From: Nitrobacter hamburgensis X14
GTDB taxonomy: Bacteria > Pseudomonadota > Alphaproteobacteria > Rhizobiales > Xanthobacteraceae
Reading direction: 5' to 3'
Length of the DNA stretch: 64,000 nt
Assembly (NCBI RefSeq): GCF_000013885.1
Contig: NC_007964.1
Coordinates: forward strand, 4,342,968 to 4,406,967
In this document: one piece after another, positions 16,943 through 25,887 of the stretch
How the letters are laid out: each line of letters begins with the position of its first letter
How positions within the stretch are numbered: position 1 is the stretch's first letter
Notes under the pieces: generated by a model
Seen by the model: the letters and a program-made list of their open reading frames with translations, nothing else
Database searches by the model: none
What the model was told of the DNA's origin: nothing
Position numbers and translations under genes: made by a program

Positions 16943-18595
16943 CTAAAGTTTTGATTTTATTGATGTGAGAATAGTGACCCTGGCGCCGATCGGCGTCCAA
17001 ACCCGCGCCGAAACACACAGCACGCGCCGCGCTGTCTCGGTCACCGAGGCGTTGGATGGCTCAACTAGCGACGGGTCATCCGTCTGGCGTGGCTCAACGG
17101 GTTGATGTGCTGTTGACGGATAATCAATGAGGTCGTGCCGGGTCTGGCCTTCCCGGCGATAAATCCGCCATTTCTTGGACACGGTCTCGAACAGGTCGCC
17201 CTGCCGCCCGACTGTTTCAGCATTGCCAAGAACAGATGGCCACCTTGGCGCAAGCCGAAATGACAAAGAGCGATGATGCGCTGTTGCGGCTCCGGCTCAA
17301 GGTAGATCAAGCAATTGCGGCACGAAATGAGATCCCAGCCGTGAGAACGGCGGGTCGCGCAGCAGATTCTGTTGCGCGAACACGACCATATCGCGAAGTT
17401 CCTTGCGGACCTGAAAGGAGCCATCGAGCTTCTCGAAGAAGCGCTGCAGACGTTGCGGCGGAAATCCGGCCGTGGCGGCGGCCGGATAAATGCCGTCGCG
17501 CGCCTTGCGCAAATTGTCGTCCTGGGCATCGGTCGCGAACACCTTGAGGTCGAACCGCTTTAGCGCCGCCTCCGCCCGTTCCGTCACCAGCATGGCGATG
17601 GAATAGGCCTCCTCGCCGGTGGCGCACGCCGAAACCCAGACCCGGATCGCAGCGCCGGAGTCGCGCTCCGCGACGAGCGGGTCGATCACCGATACCGTGA
17701 GGGCATTCCACGCTTCGACGTCGCGAAAGAACCCTGTGACACTGATCATCAGGTCCGCCACCAAGGTCTGGACTTCATCCGGATTGGCCCGCAGCTCCTC
17801 CAGATAGTCGTTCAGCGTTCCAATGTTTCGGAGCCCCATGCGGCGGTGAATGCGCCGACGCTGCGTGCTGCGCTTGTAGCTGCCGAAGTCGTGTCTGGCG
17901 CGGGCTCGCAACAGTTCCAGAACCTGTTCGATGGTTGCCTGACCGGCCGGCGAAGCGGGCCCGGCTTCGGCTGACGCGGCGAGGTAACCATGACGCGTGT
18001 AGGCAATGATGGTCTCCGGCATCTTTTCCGGAGCGAGAATATGATCGGCCATATCCGCCGCGATCGCGCTTCGCGGCATGCCGTCGAATTTCGCGGTCTC
18101 AGGCGTCTGCACCAGACTCATGCCGCCCTCTGCCCTGATCTCCTTCAATCCATCGGTGCCGTTGCTTCCGGTTCCGGAGAGCACGATGGCGATGGCCCGT
18201 TCGCGCTGTTCCGCAGCGAGCGACTTGAACAGCACATCCACCGGATGACGGTGACCGCGGGCTTCCGACGGTTTGGACACATGCAGCCGACCGTTGCGCA
18301 CCTCCAGATCGGTATCGGGCGCGATCACATAGACGTGGTCGCCATCAATTTTCATTCCGTCATGGATCTGCGCGACCGGCATCGCCGTGCGGGCGGCCAG
18401 AATGTGCGCCATCTCGCTTTCGCGATCCGGATCGAGATGCAAAACGACCACGAACGCACAACCGCTATCGCTCGGCATGGCCTCGAAGAAGCGGCTGAGC
18501 GCTTCGATGCCGCTCGCCGATGCGCCGATGCCGACGACGGTCGGCGATGGTCTCGCCGCGCCTTCGCGTTCGGTTGTGCGAATTTCAACTTTCAC
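16943..18595 (-). pseudogene. CheB-CheR fusion protein, broken
   Basis: The N-terminal 190 residues form a CheB methylesterase domain (GIGASASGIEALSRFFEAM; LSGTGSNGTDGLKEI) and about 200-430 a CheR methyltransferase domain (FFRDVEAWN; ACATGEEAYSIAM SAM site). After residue 425 the frame breaks and resumes as DLISCRNCLIYLEPEPQQRI, then again as NAETVGRQGDLFETVSKKWR, ending at 16943. Related proteins continue with coiled coil, PAS and kinase domains; these are absent. So two frameshifts plus truncation. No receptors or other chemotaxis genes nearby. Confidence 0.83.
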
Positions 18596-18791
18596 CAGGT
18601 CCCATCCTCTCCCGACGTCCTGACGAGACGCGTATTGACCGATCGGCCTGTCATTCGCCTTGATTGTATCACTTCAGAATTTGGCAGAAATTGAATCCAG
18701 CACTCCTATCGCAGCGCAACAATTCGAGAGACGTGCCCAAGATCGCCTATTGCGGCGCTTCCGCTACCGAATTCAACCGAGGTCGTGAGCC

Positions 18792-20720
18792 ATGCCGAAG
18801 CCGCCAATCCTTGAAGTCGTCACGGAGACCGGACATGCGGTCGAACCCCCGCCTCCAGAAATCTTGGAACCCGACGCAGATCTTTCGCCAGATGAGATTG
18901 AGCAGGCACGCAAGGACTATTTGCTCACGCGATTCTGGATCAGCGCCAAAGGATTTTGGGGTGCCAATGGCGGCAAGCTGGCCTGGGTGTTTTCTCTCGG
19001 CCTGATCGCCTTGATTATTACAAACGTCGCGTTCCAATACGCCATCAACGTCTGGAATCGCGCGATCTTTGACGCCATCGAGAAGCGTGACGCCGCCACG
19101 GTTTTTTATCTAACGGGGGTATTCTTCCCGCTCGCGAGCGGCAGCGTGGCGCTCGGCGTATTTCAGGTCTTCGCACGCATGGGCATCCAGCGCCGCTGGC
19201 GCGCGTGGCTGACCGATTCAGTGGTGTCGCGATGGTTGACTAACGGCCGCTACTATCAACTCAATCTTGTCAGCGGCGACCACGAAAACCCGGAATATCG
19301 CATCGCCGAGGATCTGCGGGTCGCCACCGACGCGCCGGTGGATTTCGCCTCCGGCGTGATATCCGCGTTCCTTTCGGCGGCAACCTTTATTGTGGTGCTC
19401 TGGACCATCGGTGGCGCGCTGACCCTGACGGTCGGTGGGTCGACATTTACCGTGCCCGGTTTCCTGGTGGTGGCGGCGGTGATCTATGCCGGAGTTACCA
19501 GCGGTTCGATGGTCTACATCGGCCGCCACTTTGTCGCGGTTTCGGAGAGTAAAAACCAGGCCGAAGCCGAATATCGCTACGCGCTGACGCGCGTTCGCGA
19601 GAACGGCGAAAGCATCGCCCTGTTGGGTGGCGAGGAAGAAGAGCGCGACGGAATCAACAAAACGTTCGCCAGCGTCATCAAGCAATGGGCGCTGCTGTGC
19701 GGTCAGCACATGCGCACCACCATCGTGTCGCAGGGATCGAGCCTGATCGCTCCGGTCATCCCGCTGCTGCTCTGCGCGCCGAAGTTCCTCGATGGCAGCA
19801 TGACGTTGGGACAGGTGATGCAGGCGGCGTCGGCCTTCACCATCGTGCAGAGCGCGTTCGGCTGGCTTGTCGATAATTATCCGCGTCTGGCTGACTGGAA
19901 TGCCTGCGCGCGGCGGATCGCCTCGCTGATGATGTCGATCGACGGGCTGGATCGCGCCGAGCGTGGCGACGGCATCGGCCGCATTCAGCGTGGCAAGACC
20001 GAGGGCGACGCAGTCCTCAGCCTTAACGACTTGTCGGTGACGCTCGACGACGGCACCGCCGTGGTGGGAGAAGCGGAAGTGATCATCGATGCCGGCGAGC
20101 GCGTGCTGGTGGCGGGTGAGTCCGGGACCGGCAAAAGCACGCTGGTGCGGGCTATCGCTGGCCTGTGGCCATGGGGTGGCGGCAGCGTCAGCTTCCATCC
20201 GGACCGTCGGTTGTTCATGCTCCCGCAAAAGCCGTACGTGCCGTTTGGAACGTTACGTCGCGCTGCCGCCTACCCCGCGGGTGCGGAAGACTGGGCTCTC
20301 GAAGAAATTGGCACTGCGCTGGACAAAGTGGGACTTGGTCATCTCAAGGAGCGACTTGAGGAAGAAGCGCCCTGGGACCAGACGCTGTCGGGCGGCGAAA
20401 AGCAGCGGCTCGCTTTCGCCCGGCTGTTTTTGCACAACCCCGATATCATCGTGCTGGACGAAGCAACATCCGCGCTCGACGCAAAAAGCCAGGATAAGAT
20501 GATGGAACTCCTCAATAAGGAGCTTCCCAACGCCACCGTCGTCAGCGTGGCACATCGCGTCGAACTCGAAGCCTTTCATACTCGAAAGATCGTTCTGGAA
20601 CGACGCAAGGGTGGCGCGAAGCTGGTGAGCGATATTGACCTCATTCCGCGCAAGGGAAAACGCCGCCTGCTGGGTCGTTTCCTCGCCAGCGCCAGCGGAA
20701 GGCATCGCGTTGAGAGGTGA
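18792..20720 (+). CDS. BacA/SbmA-like ABC transporter, membrane-ATPase fusion
   Basis: 642 residues. The N-terminal half (about 60-390) has some six transmembrane helices and the SbmA/BacA-like motifs FQYAINVWNRAIFDAIEKRD, RWRAWLTDSVVSRWL, NPEYRIAEDLR. The C-terminal ATPase has Walker A GESGTGKST (near 441), signature LSGGEKQR (near 532), Walker B IIVLDEATSALD (near 552) and the VAHR histidine switch. This architecture is that of the YddA/BclA group; BclA in Bradyrhizobium imports antimicrobial peptides and supports bacteroid formation. Here substrate is inferred only. Upstream of it, the divergent CheB-CheR gene is dead. Confidence 0.9.
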   Translation: MPKPPILEVVTETGHAVEPPPPEILEPDADLSPDEIEQARKDYLLTRFWISAKGFWGANGGKLAWVFSLGLIALIITNVAFQYAINVWNRAIFDAIEKRDAATVFYLTGVFFPLASGSVALGVFQVFARMGIQRRWRAWLTDSVVSRWLTNGRYYQLNLVSGDHENPEYRIAEDLRVATDAPVDFASGVISAFLSAATFIVVLWTIGGALTLTVGGSTFTVPGFLVVAAVIYAGVTSGSMVYIGRHFVAVSESKNQAEAEYRYALTRVRENGESIALLGGEEEERDGINKTFASVIKQWALLCGQHMRTTIVSQGSSLIAPVIPLLLCAPKFLDGSMTLGQVMQAASAFTIVQSAFGWLVDNYPRLADWNACARRIASLMMSIDGLDRAERGDGIGRIQRGKTEGDAVLSLNDLSVTLDDGTAVVGEAEVIIDAGERVLVAGESGTGKSTLVRAIAGLWPWGGGSVSFHPDRRLFMLPQKPYVPFGTLRRAAAYPAGAEDWALEEIGTALDKVGLGHLKERLEEEAPWDQTLSGGEKQRLAFARLFLHNPDIIVLDEATSALDAKSQDKMMELLNKELPNATVVSVAHRVELEAFHTRKIVLERRKGGAKLVSDIDLIPRKGKRRLLGRFLASASGRHRVER

Positions 20721-20773
20721 GGCCAATAGCCTTTCGCAACGAACTGTATGTTCTGGCGGTCCAGCGTTGCGTT

Positions 20774-20965
20774 TCAGTTGACCAGCCGCGGCCGTCCAAA
20801 CCCACGCTCCAACCGGTCGATCGCGACCACCAACTCATGCCGATCCAGAATTTCGACCAAACGATCCATCGCAATTTCTGGACACGAGGTGCCGACTTCA
20901 AGATATCGGTCAATAATTTCCTTTATCTCAACAATGGCGTGAAGCAATAGATCATGATCTCTCAT
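20774..20965 (-). CDS. 63-residue unknown protein
   Basis: From ATG 20965 (GGAGGCGGAC upstream): MRDHDLLLHAIVEIKEIID, then CPEIAMDRLVEILDRHELVV. Looks like a small two-helix protein with Leu/Ile heptads, possibly coiled coil. I recognise no family. Convergent with the ABC transporter, whose stop is 53 bases away. The region 20966-21244 shows no gene. Confidence 0.6.
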   Translation of the reverse strand: MRDHDLLLHAIVEIKEIIDRYLEVGTSCPEIAMDRLVEILDRHELVVAIDRLERGFGRPRLVN

Positions 20966-21244
20966 GTCCGCCTCCTGCGGAGACTGGCCATAAATACATA
21001 AGTCAAACGTCGCTGGCTGTCGGTTCAAACGCAGATCGGCCTCTAAAGGGAAATTCCGCCGCCATTACCGCGGTGTCTTGTCGGGACCGGCCCGCACCCC
21101 TGCAAGCGGCGGTTAGCGATGGTGCAAGCTTGATGCGTTTGCGTTCCCCGCTAAATCGTCACTACTGCCTAGGTTGAACCGCGGGGCGTTTAGTCGCCGA
21201 GGAAGCCGCTATCCCTTGGCGGCTCGTCACCTTTATCAAACGCT

Positions 21245-21877
21245 AATATGCCGAACGGTTGGGCTTGCCTACCGGCATCGGCGAAGATCGTTTCGATGAA
21301 TGGGAAGCGCCGCCGCGCCTGACGCAGAACATCGCGCGCGCCGTCGCGATCCTGCACGCTGTTGGAATGAATGACGACGCTCAGAGAAGCCCGAGCGTGT
21401 CGACGAGAACGTGGCGTTTGCGGCCGGTGATCTCAGCGCAACGTCTTCGTTGTCGCTCCTTGCCCGCATCATATCCTTGCGGGTCCAGTCCAGAGCCCCT
21501 TTTTGAGCGGCTTTCGCGCTCTGGCTGTCGATAATCGCAGCTGTCGGACTGGCCTCACGTCCGGCCAGCTCACGCGCCATGAGATAGAGTGCCTCGTGTA
21601 TGCGTTGCAAGGCGCCATCACGATCGAGCAGAATGAAATAATCATGTGCCGTGCTCTTCGGCGGCAGGTCCTTGGGTAGCGCGTTCCACTGGCAGCCCGT
21701 CGACAGCACGTAGAAGATGGCATTGATGACTTCGCGAACATTGACCTCGCGTTTGCGCCCACCGCGCCGCGCCGGCGGCACGAAGGGCGCGACAAGGGCC
21801 CATTCCGCTTCGATCAGATCACTCGGATAGCGAAGCCCGCGACGGTCCGCCGCACGGCGGTGTTCAGCTGTCCACAT
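21245..21877 (-). pseudogene. IS5-family (IS427-type) transposase, truncated
   Basis: MWTAEHRRAADRRGLRYPSD, REVINAIFYVLSTGCQWNAL, PKSTAHDYFILLDRDGALQR are the IS5/IS427 N-terminal domain; the second part GRKRHVLVDTLGLL..., DRDGARDVLRQARRRFPFIE, TIFADAG follows in other frames and stops near 21260. IS427-type elements make their transposase by frameshifting, so the first shift may be natural, but an extra shift near 21390 and the missing C-terminal third show decay. Confidence 0.78.
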
Positions 21878-21952
21878 GGTAAGGCGCTCCGCGACGAATC
21901 ACGCGCCTTACAGGGAATCATAAATGATTCCGCCGATTCAACTTCTTTTCGG

Positions 21953-21972
21953 ATCGGCTCTTAAGAGCCGAT
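21953..21972. repeat. 20-bp perfect palindrome joining two IS5 ends
   Basis: ATCGGCTCTTAAGAGCCGAT. Left half is the terminal repeat of the element to the left (transposase pointing left), right half that of the element to the right (pointing right). The same end sequence ATCGGCTCTTA closes the second element at 25873-25883. Confidence 0.85.
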
Positions 21973-22044
21973 TTAGGAAGAACTTGAGTCAGATGAGTCG
22001 GTTGTGATTCCATGTCCTGGAGCGATCCGTGACAGGAGCACACG

Positions 22045-22577
22045 ATGTGGAAGCCTGAACACCGTCTGACGGCTGACCGGCGCAGCCAGCGCTATCCCAG
22101 TGATTTGAGTGATGCGGAGTGGGTGCTTGTTGCTGCAATGATCCCGCCGGCGCGACGAGGCGGACGCCGCCGTTCGGTCGACGTCCGCGAGGTGTTGAAC
22201 GCGATCTTCTATGTGCTGTCGACCGGCTGCCAATGGAAGGCGATGCCGAAAGACCTGCCGCCCAAGAGCACGGCGCATTTCTACTTCATGTTACGGGATT
22301 GGGACGGCACGTTGGATCGTATTCACGATACACTCTATGTAGCGACACGCGAAGCAGCCGGACGCGAGGCGAGTCCCACGGTTGCAATCATCGACGCCAA
22401 AAGCAGCAAGGCAGCGCAAAAAGGGGCTCTGCACTCGACCCGCAGGGCTTTGATGCGGGCAAGGAGCGACAACGAAGACGTTGCGCTGAGATCACGGGCC
22501 GCAAGCGCCACATCCTCGTCGACACACTCGGCCTCTTGCTCGGCGTGAGCGTCCATGCCGCCGATATTCAGATCCCA
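22045..22577 (+). pseudogene. IS5-family transposase, 5' part
   Basis: MWKPEHRLTADRRSQRYPSD through TLYVATREAAGREASPTVAI (catalytic-region Asp in IIDAKS) in frame one to 22548; the natural product moves to the next frame (DAGKERQRRRCAEITGRKRH, ILVDTLGLLLGVSVHAADIQ), as in IS427-type elements with programmed frameshifting. Cut at 22577 by an IS110 insertion; the rest of the gene is at 25513-25858. Confidence 0.82.
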
Positions 22578-22638
22578 TGGGGATAGCGGCAGGCGCTGTG
22601 ACAGAGTGCAACTGCTGCAACACTCTGTGGAGGTGATC

Positions 22639-23808
22639 ATGCCCGTTACGACTGACCAACTCGAAGTGCCCGCGGCTATCCGGGTCGATCTTGGCGCGAT
22701 CTTCGTGTCATTGGAACTGAGCAAATCGACCTGGCTGATCACATCCTTGTCGCCGGGCCATGGCGCAAAGATGTCGCAGCACACGGTTGTCGGCGGCGAC
22801 ATTGCCGGGCTGTTTGTGCGCTTTGGCGTGTTGCGCGAGAAAGCGCAGGCGCGCACGGGCAAGCTTTATCCGCTCGTGGTGATCGAGGAAGCTGGTCTCG
22901 ACGGCTTCTGGATCGATCGGCGCCTGCGCCGGGAAGACTGGATCGAAAGCCATGTTGTCGATGCCGCCTCGATTGCCGTGTCGCGCCGGCGGCGCCGAGT
23001 GAAGACCGACAAGATTGATGGCGAGACGCTAGTGCGAACGCTGCTGGCCTACAAGCGGGGCGAACCGCGCGTCTGCTCGATGGTCAGAGTACCTACCCTC
23101 AAGGAAGAGGATCGTCGCCGAACCTGCCGTGAGCGCAAGACGTTGGTCGGCGAGCGGACGCTTCACATCAATCGCATCAAAGGATTACTCTTTGGCCAGG
23201 GCATCACCGGCTACGCGCCGCTGCATCGTGACCGGCGCGAGCGGCTGGAAGAGCTACGAACCGGCGATGGCGACGCTCTGCCCGGTCACCTCAAGGCCCA
23301 GATATGCCGTGAACTTGACCGGCTCGAACTGTTGATCGAGCAGATCAAGACGGTGGAGGTGGAGCGTGACGCGCTTCTGGCCGAGAAGCGGGAAGACATG
23401 CCTTCGTCCGCTGCGATGTTACGCGAGATCAGAGGAATCGGCCCCGAGTTCGCCGCCATCCTCTACGCGGAAGGTCTGTACCGGCACTTCGACAATCGGA
23501 GACAGCTTGCAGCCTATGCAGGGCTGGCACCGACGCCTTGGAGAAGCGGATCGATCGACCGTGAACAAGGCGTCTCGAAAGCGGGCAATCCGCGCCTGCG
23601 AACGACGATGGTCCAGCTTTCGTGGCTGTGGTTGCGTCAGCAGCCGGACTCGGCGCTGGCTTGCTGGTTCCAGGAACGGGTGAGGCGAAATGGCGGTCGT
23701 CTGAAGAAGATGACAATCGTCGCGCTCGCCCGCAAGCTGCTTGTTGCGCTGTGGAAATACGTCACCGCCGGCGTGGTCATAGAGGGCGTGGTCATGAAAT
23801 CCACGTGA
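22639..23808 (+). CDS. IS110-family transposase, intact
   Basis: 389 residues. DEDD domain: VSLELSKSTWLITSL near residue 28 (Asp replaced by Glu in LELSK), VIEEAGLDGFWIDR (catalytic Glu) near 88, KTDKIDGETLVRTLL near 130. Transposase_20 domain: LREIRGIGPEFAAILYAEGL near 263 and YAGLAPTPWRSGSIDREQG near 300 with the serine nucleophile region. IS110 recombinases insert with the help of an element-encoded bridge RNA. GAGGTG precedes the ATG. Only about 60 bases separate the gene from the left junction, so most non-coding sequence lies downstream. Confidence 0.9.
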   Translation: MPVTTDQLEVPAAIRVDLGAIFVSLELSKSTWLITSLSPGHGAKMSQHTVVGGDIAGLFVRFGVLREKAQARTGKLYPLVVIEEAGLDGFWIDRRLRREDWIESHVVDAASIAVSRRRRRVKTDKIDGETLVRTLLAYKRGEPRVCSMVRVPTLKEEDRRRTCRERKTLVGERTLHINRIKGLLFGQGITGYAPLHRDRRERLEELRTGDGDALPGHLKAQICRELDRLELLIEQIKTVEVERDALLAEKREDMPSSAAMLREIRGIGPEFAAILYAEGLYRHFDNRRQLAAYAGLAPTPWRSGSIDREQGVSKAGNPRLRTTMVQLSWLWLRQQPDSALACWFQERVRRNGGRLKKMTIVALARKLLVALWKYVTAGVVIEGVVMKST

Positions 23809-24337
23809 GGCTACACAAACATACTCCGCAATCTTCCGGGACCTGATCAAGCCCCGGCGGATCCAGGTGGACGAACCGGTCGCGGTCCTGGCCAAAAATG
23901 CCGCCATTCAGAATGGTCTCGTCCTCCTGAGCCCTTGCCCGCCGCAAGCGGGATATTGGTGCAGCCGTCCCGTGCGGCGACCGGATGTGAGGTTGATCAG
24001 GCTCGGGAATCGAGCCGCGTCATGCAATCGGGGCTCAGGCCGTGGATGCCGTGAACAAGGAACCTGCCAATGTGTCCGTGATGCTTCTGTAATGGGCCTT
24101 CGTTCGTCAAGTCCCCTCTGAACGACATCTCATCGCCAGGATCATGCTTCTGTCCGTGGTCAGCGCGAAGGCCACCACACCATGCCATCAGATCCTTAAG
24201 CTGACAGGTCAATCTAAGAAGCGTGATCTGCCGAAGCATTCACAGCATCACACACGACCTTGCCAAGCTCTCGTCCCGGCGACGGGACCTCTGTAGAAGC
24301 GGTGCCGTTTCGGCTCGCTCCGAACCTGCTCTACCTC
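23809..24337. other. non-coding ends of two tail-to-tail IS110 elements
   Basis: No supportable gene in these 529 bases. They must contain the 3' ends of both IS110 elements, their junction, and (if these belong to the group with downstream RNA) the sequences for bridge RNA. I cannot place the element boundary or fold the RNA without alignment to other copies. Confidence 0.5.
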
Positions 24338-25369
24338 CTATGCGGCCGTGGCAGCCTTGCTCCAACGGAACTCGGTCGCATCCACCCACATGCGATGGAG
24401 CACGACGCCCAACTTGCGGGCAAGAGCCACCTTGGCGCGCTTCATGCCTCGACGTTTCGCCACGTCGAGCGCCCAGCACTTCAGGCTCGAGAAGCGGGTC
24501 GCCCGCGTCAGCATGATGTGCGCCGCTTCAAACAGCGCCGTTCGCACCATGGCGTCGCCGACCTTGCTGACACCGCCATCTCGATCAGTCTCGCCGGATT
24601 GATACTTTTTGGGCGTAAGTCCGAAGTAGGCTCCGACCGTACTGGATTTTCCAAACCGCATCGGCTCGTCCACCGCCGAGCGATAGGTCAGGGCGACCAA
24701 GGCGCCGACGCCAGGTGTGCTCATCAATCTCCGGCAGACCTTATCAGCGCGCGCGATCTTCAGCATCTCGCGATGGAGCTTGGTGAACGCGCACCACAAC
24801 GCCGTCCGCGCCACCAGCATCGCGCCAATCACCGTCTCCAGAGTGGCGTGGCCCGCTATCAATTCCCGGATGCGCGCCTCAAACCTTCCACGACTGACTT
24901 CGCCGACCTTCAGCCCGTAACCGCGCAGGATTCCACGGATGCTCAGTTCGACGTCGAGAAGCTTGCCTTGCAGAAGTTTGCGGCCAACGAGAAGAGCCCG
25001 GGTATCCTTGCAAGTCACCGATTTGGCGTGAACCGGACGGTACCATCCCATCCGCAGCAACTGGGCGATCCCACGCGCATCTTTCCGGTCGGTTTTGACT
25101 GTCATGGCCGACAGCCCCGCCTTCACGTGCCGCGTCTCCAGCAACACGGCAGCGCGTCCGGCGGCGACAAGCCCCGCATGCAGCCATTGCGACAATGGAC
25201 CGGCTTCGAGCCCAATGCGGCTGACAGGCAATTCCAGTTCGTCGAAATAGCGGACCAGTGCTTCAGGCTCGCTGGCGATCTTGACCTCGCAGACGATCGT
25301 TCCGGTCGCGTCCACAACGCACACGCTGCTCTCTTTCAGTGAGACATCGATTCCCGCATAATGCTCCAT
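24338..25369 (-). CDS. IS110-family transposase, intact, second type
   Basis: 343 residues from ATG 25369. MEHYAGIDVSLKESSVCVVD (first Asp), IGLEAGPLSQWLHAGL (Glu), MTVKTDRKDARGIAQLLRMG (Asp pair) form the RuvC-like domain; LMSTPGVGALVALTYRSAVD and YFGLTPKKYQSGETDRDGG the transposase_20 domain with the Ser nucleophile. It differs from the transposase at 22639, so two different IS110 lineages hit the same host element. The frame is open to 25444, but the ATG at 25369 matches family starts. Confidence 0.9.
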   Translation of the reverse strand: MEHYAGIDVSLKESSVCVVDATGTIVCEVKIASEPEALVRYFDELELPVSRIGLEAGPLSQWLHAGLVAAGRAAVLLETRHVKAGLSAMTVKTDRKDARGIAQLLRMGWYRPVHAKSVTCKDTRALLVGRKLLQGKLLDVELSIRGILRGYGLKVGEVSRGRFEARIRELIAGHATLETVIGAMLVARTALWCAFTKLHREMLKIARADKVCRRLMSTPGVGALVALTYRSAVDEPMRFGKSSTVGAYFGLTPKKYQSGETDRDGGVSKVGDAMVRTALFEAAHIMLTRATRFSSLKCWALDVAKRRGMKRAKVALARKLGVVLHRMWVDATEFRWSKAATAA

Positions 25370-25512
25370 GGCTGTTCCTCTCATGATGCTTGGAGCCGAT
25401 CGCTCGGACTCCGTTTCAACACCATCATTCTGAGGGACAGCCACCCAATCTGGCTATGCTCGCGAAGGCCGGCCCATTACGGCATCTATTACTACTTGAC
25501 CCGAACATCCCC

Positions 25513-25858
25513 ATGTGAGGACCGCGACGGCGCGCATGACCTGCTACGCCGAGCGCGGCGGCGCTTTCCCTTCGTCGATCGGATTTTCGCCGATGGCGGC
25601 TATCAGGGACCAAAAATGGCGAAGACTGTCGCCGCGACGGGATGCTGGAAGACCGAGATCGTCAAGCGTTCCGATCTCCATCGCTTCGTCGTGCTGCCCA
25701 AGCGCTGGATCGTCGAACGGACTTTCGCCTGGATCAGCCGCAATCGTCGCCTGATGCGCGATTTTGAGTGCTACACCAGGACCGTCGCAGCCTTCGTCCG
25801 CCTCGCCATGATCCGCGTCATGCTCAGGCGCCTCACACGCTCAACCCAATGCTCTTGA
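25513..25858 (+). pseudogene. IS5-family transposase, 3' part
   Basis: DRDGAHDLLRRARRRFPFVD, RIFADGGYQGPKMAKTVAAT, FVVLPKRWIVERTFAWISRN (catalytic Glu region), ending with RRLTRSTQCS. This is the separated C-terminal portion of the transposase begun at 22045. Confidence 0.82.
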
Positions 25859-25887
25859 ATCCAATCTTCTTGGATCGGCTCTTAGGT

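Larger units (their letters stand above)
21962..25883 (+). mobile_element. IS5-family element split by two IS110 elements
   Basis: Ends TAAGAGCCGAT (21962-21972) and ATCGGCTCTTA (25873-25883) are perfect inverted repeats. The transposase starts at 22045 and breaks off at about 22576 (VHAADIQ); it resumes at 25513 with DRDGAHDLLRRARRRFPFVD and ends at 25858. The 2.9 kb between is two IS110 elements. Removing them restores an element of about 1 kb. The right end lies 4 bases from the topoisomerase IB stop codon. Confidence 0.83.

Noticed and set aside
17236..18694. Plus-strand frames across CheB-CheR
   Set aside because: Shadows of the pseudogene; no motif.
24260..25342. 360-codon plus-strand frame opposite the IS110 transposase
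   Set aside because: Mirror of the transposase codons; no motif of its own.
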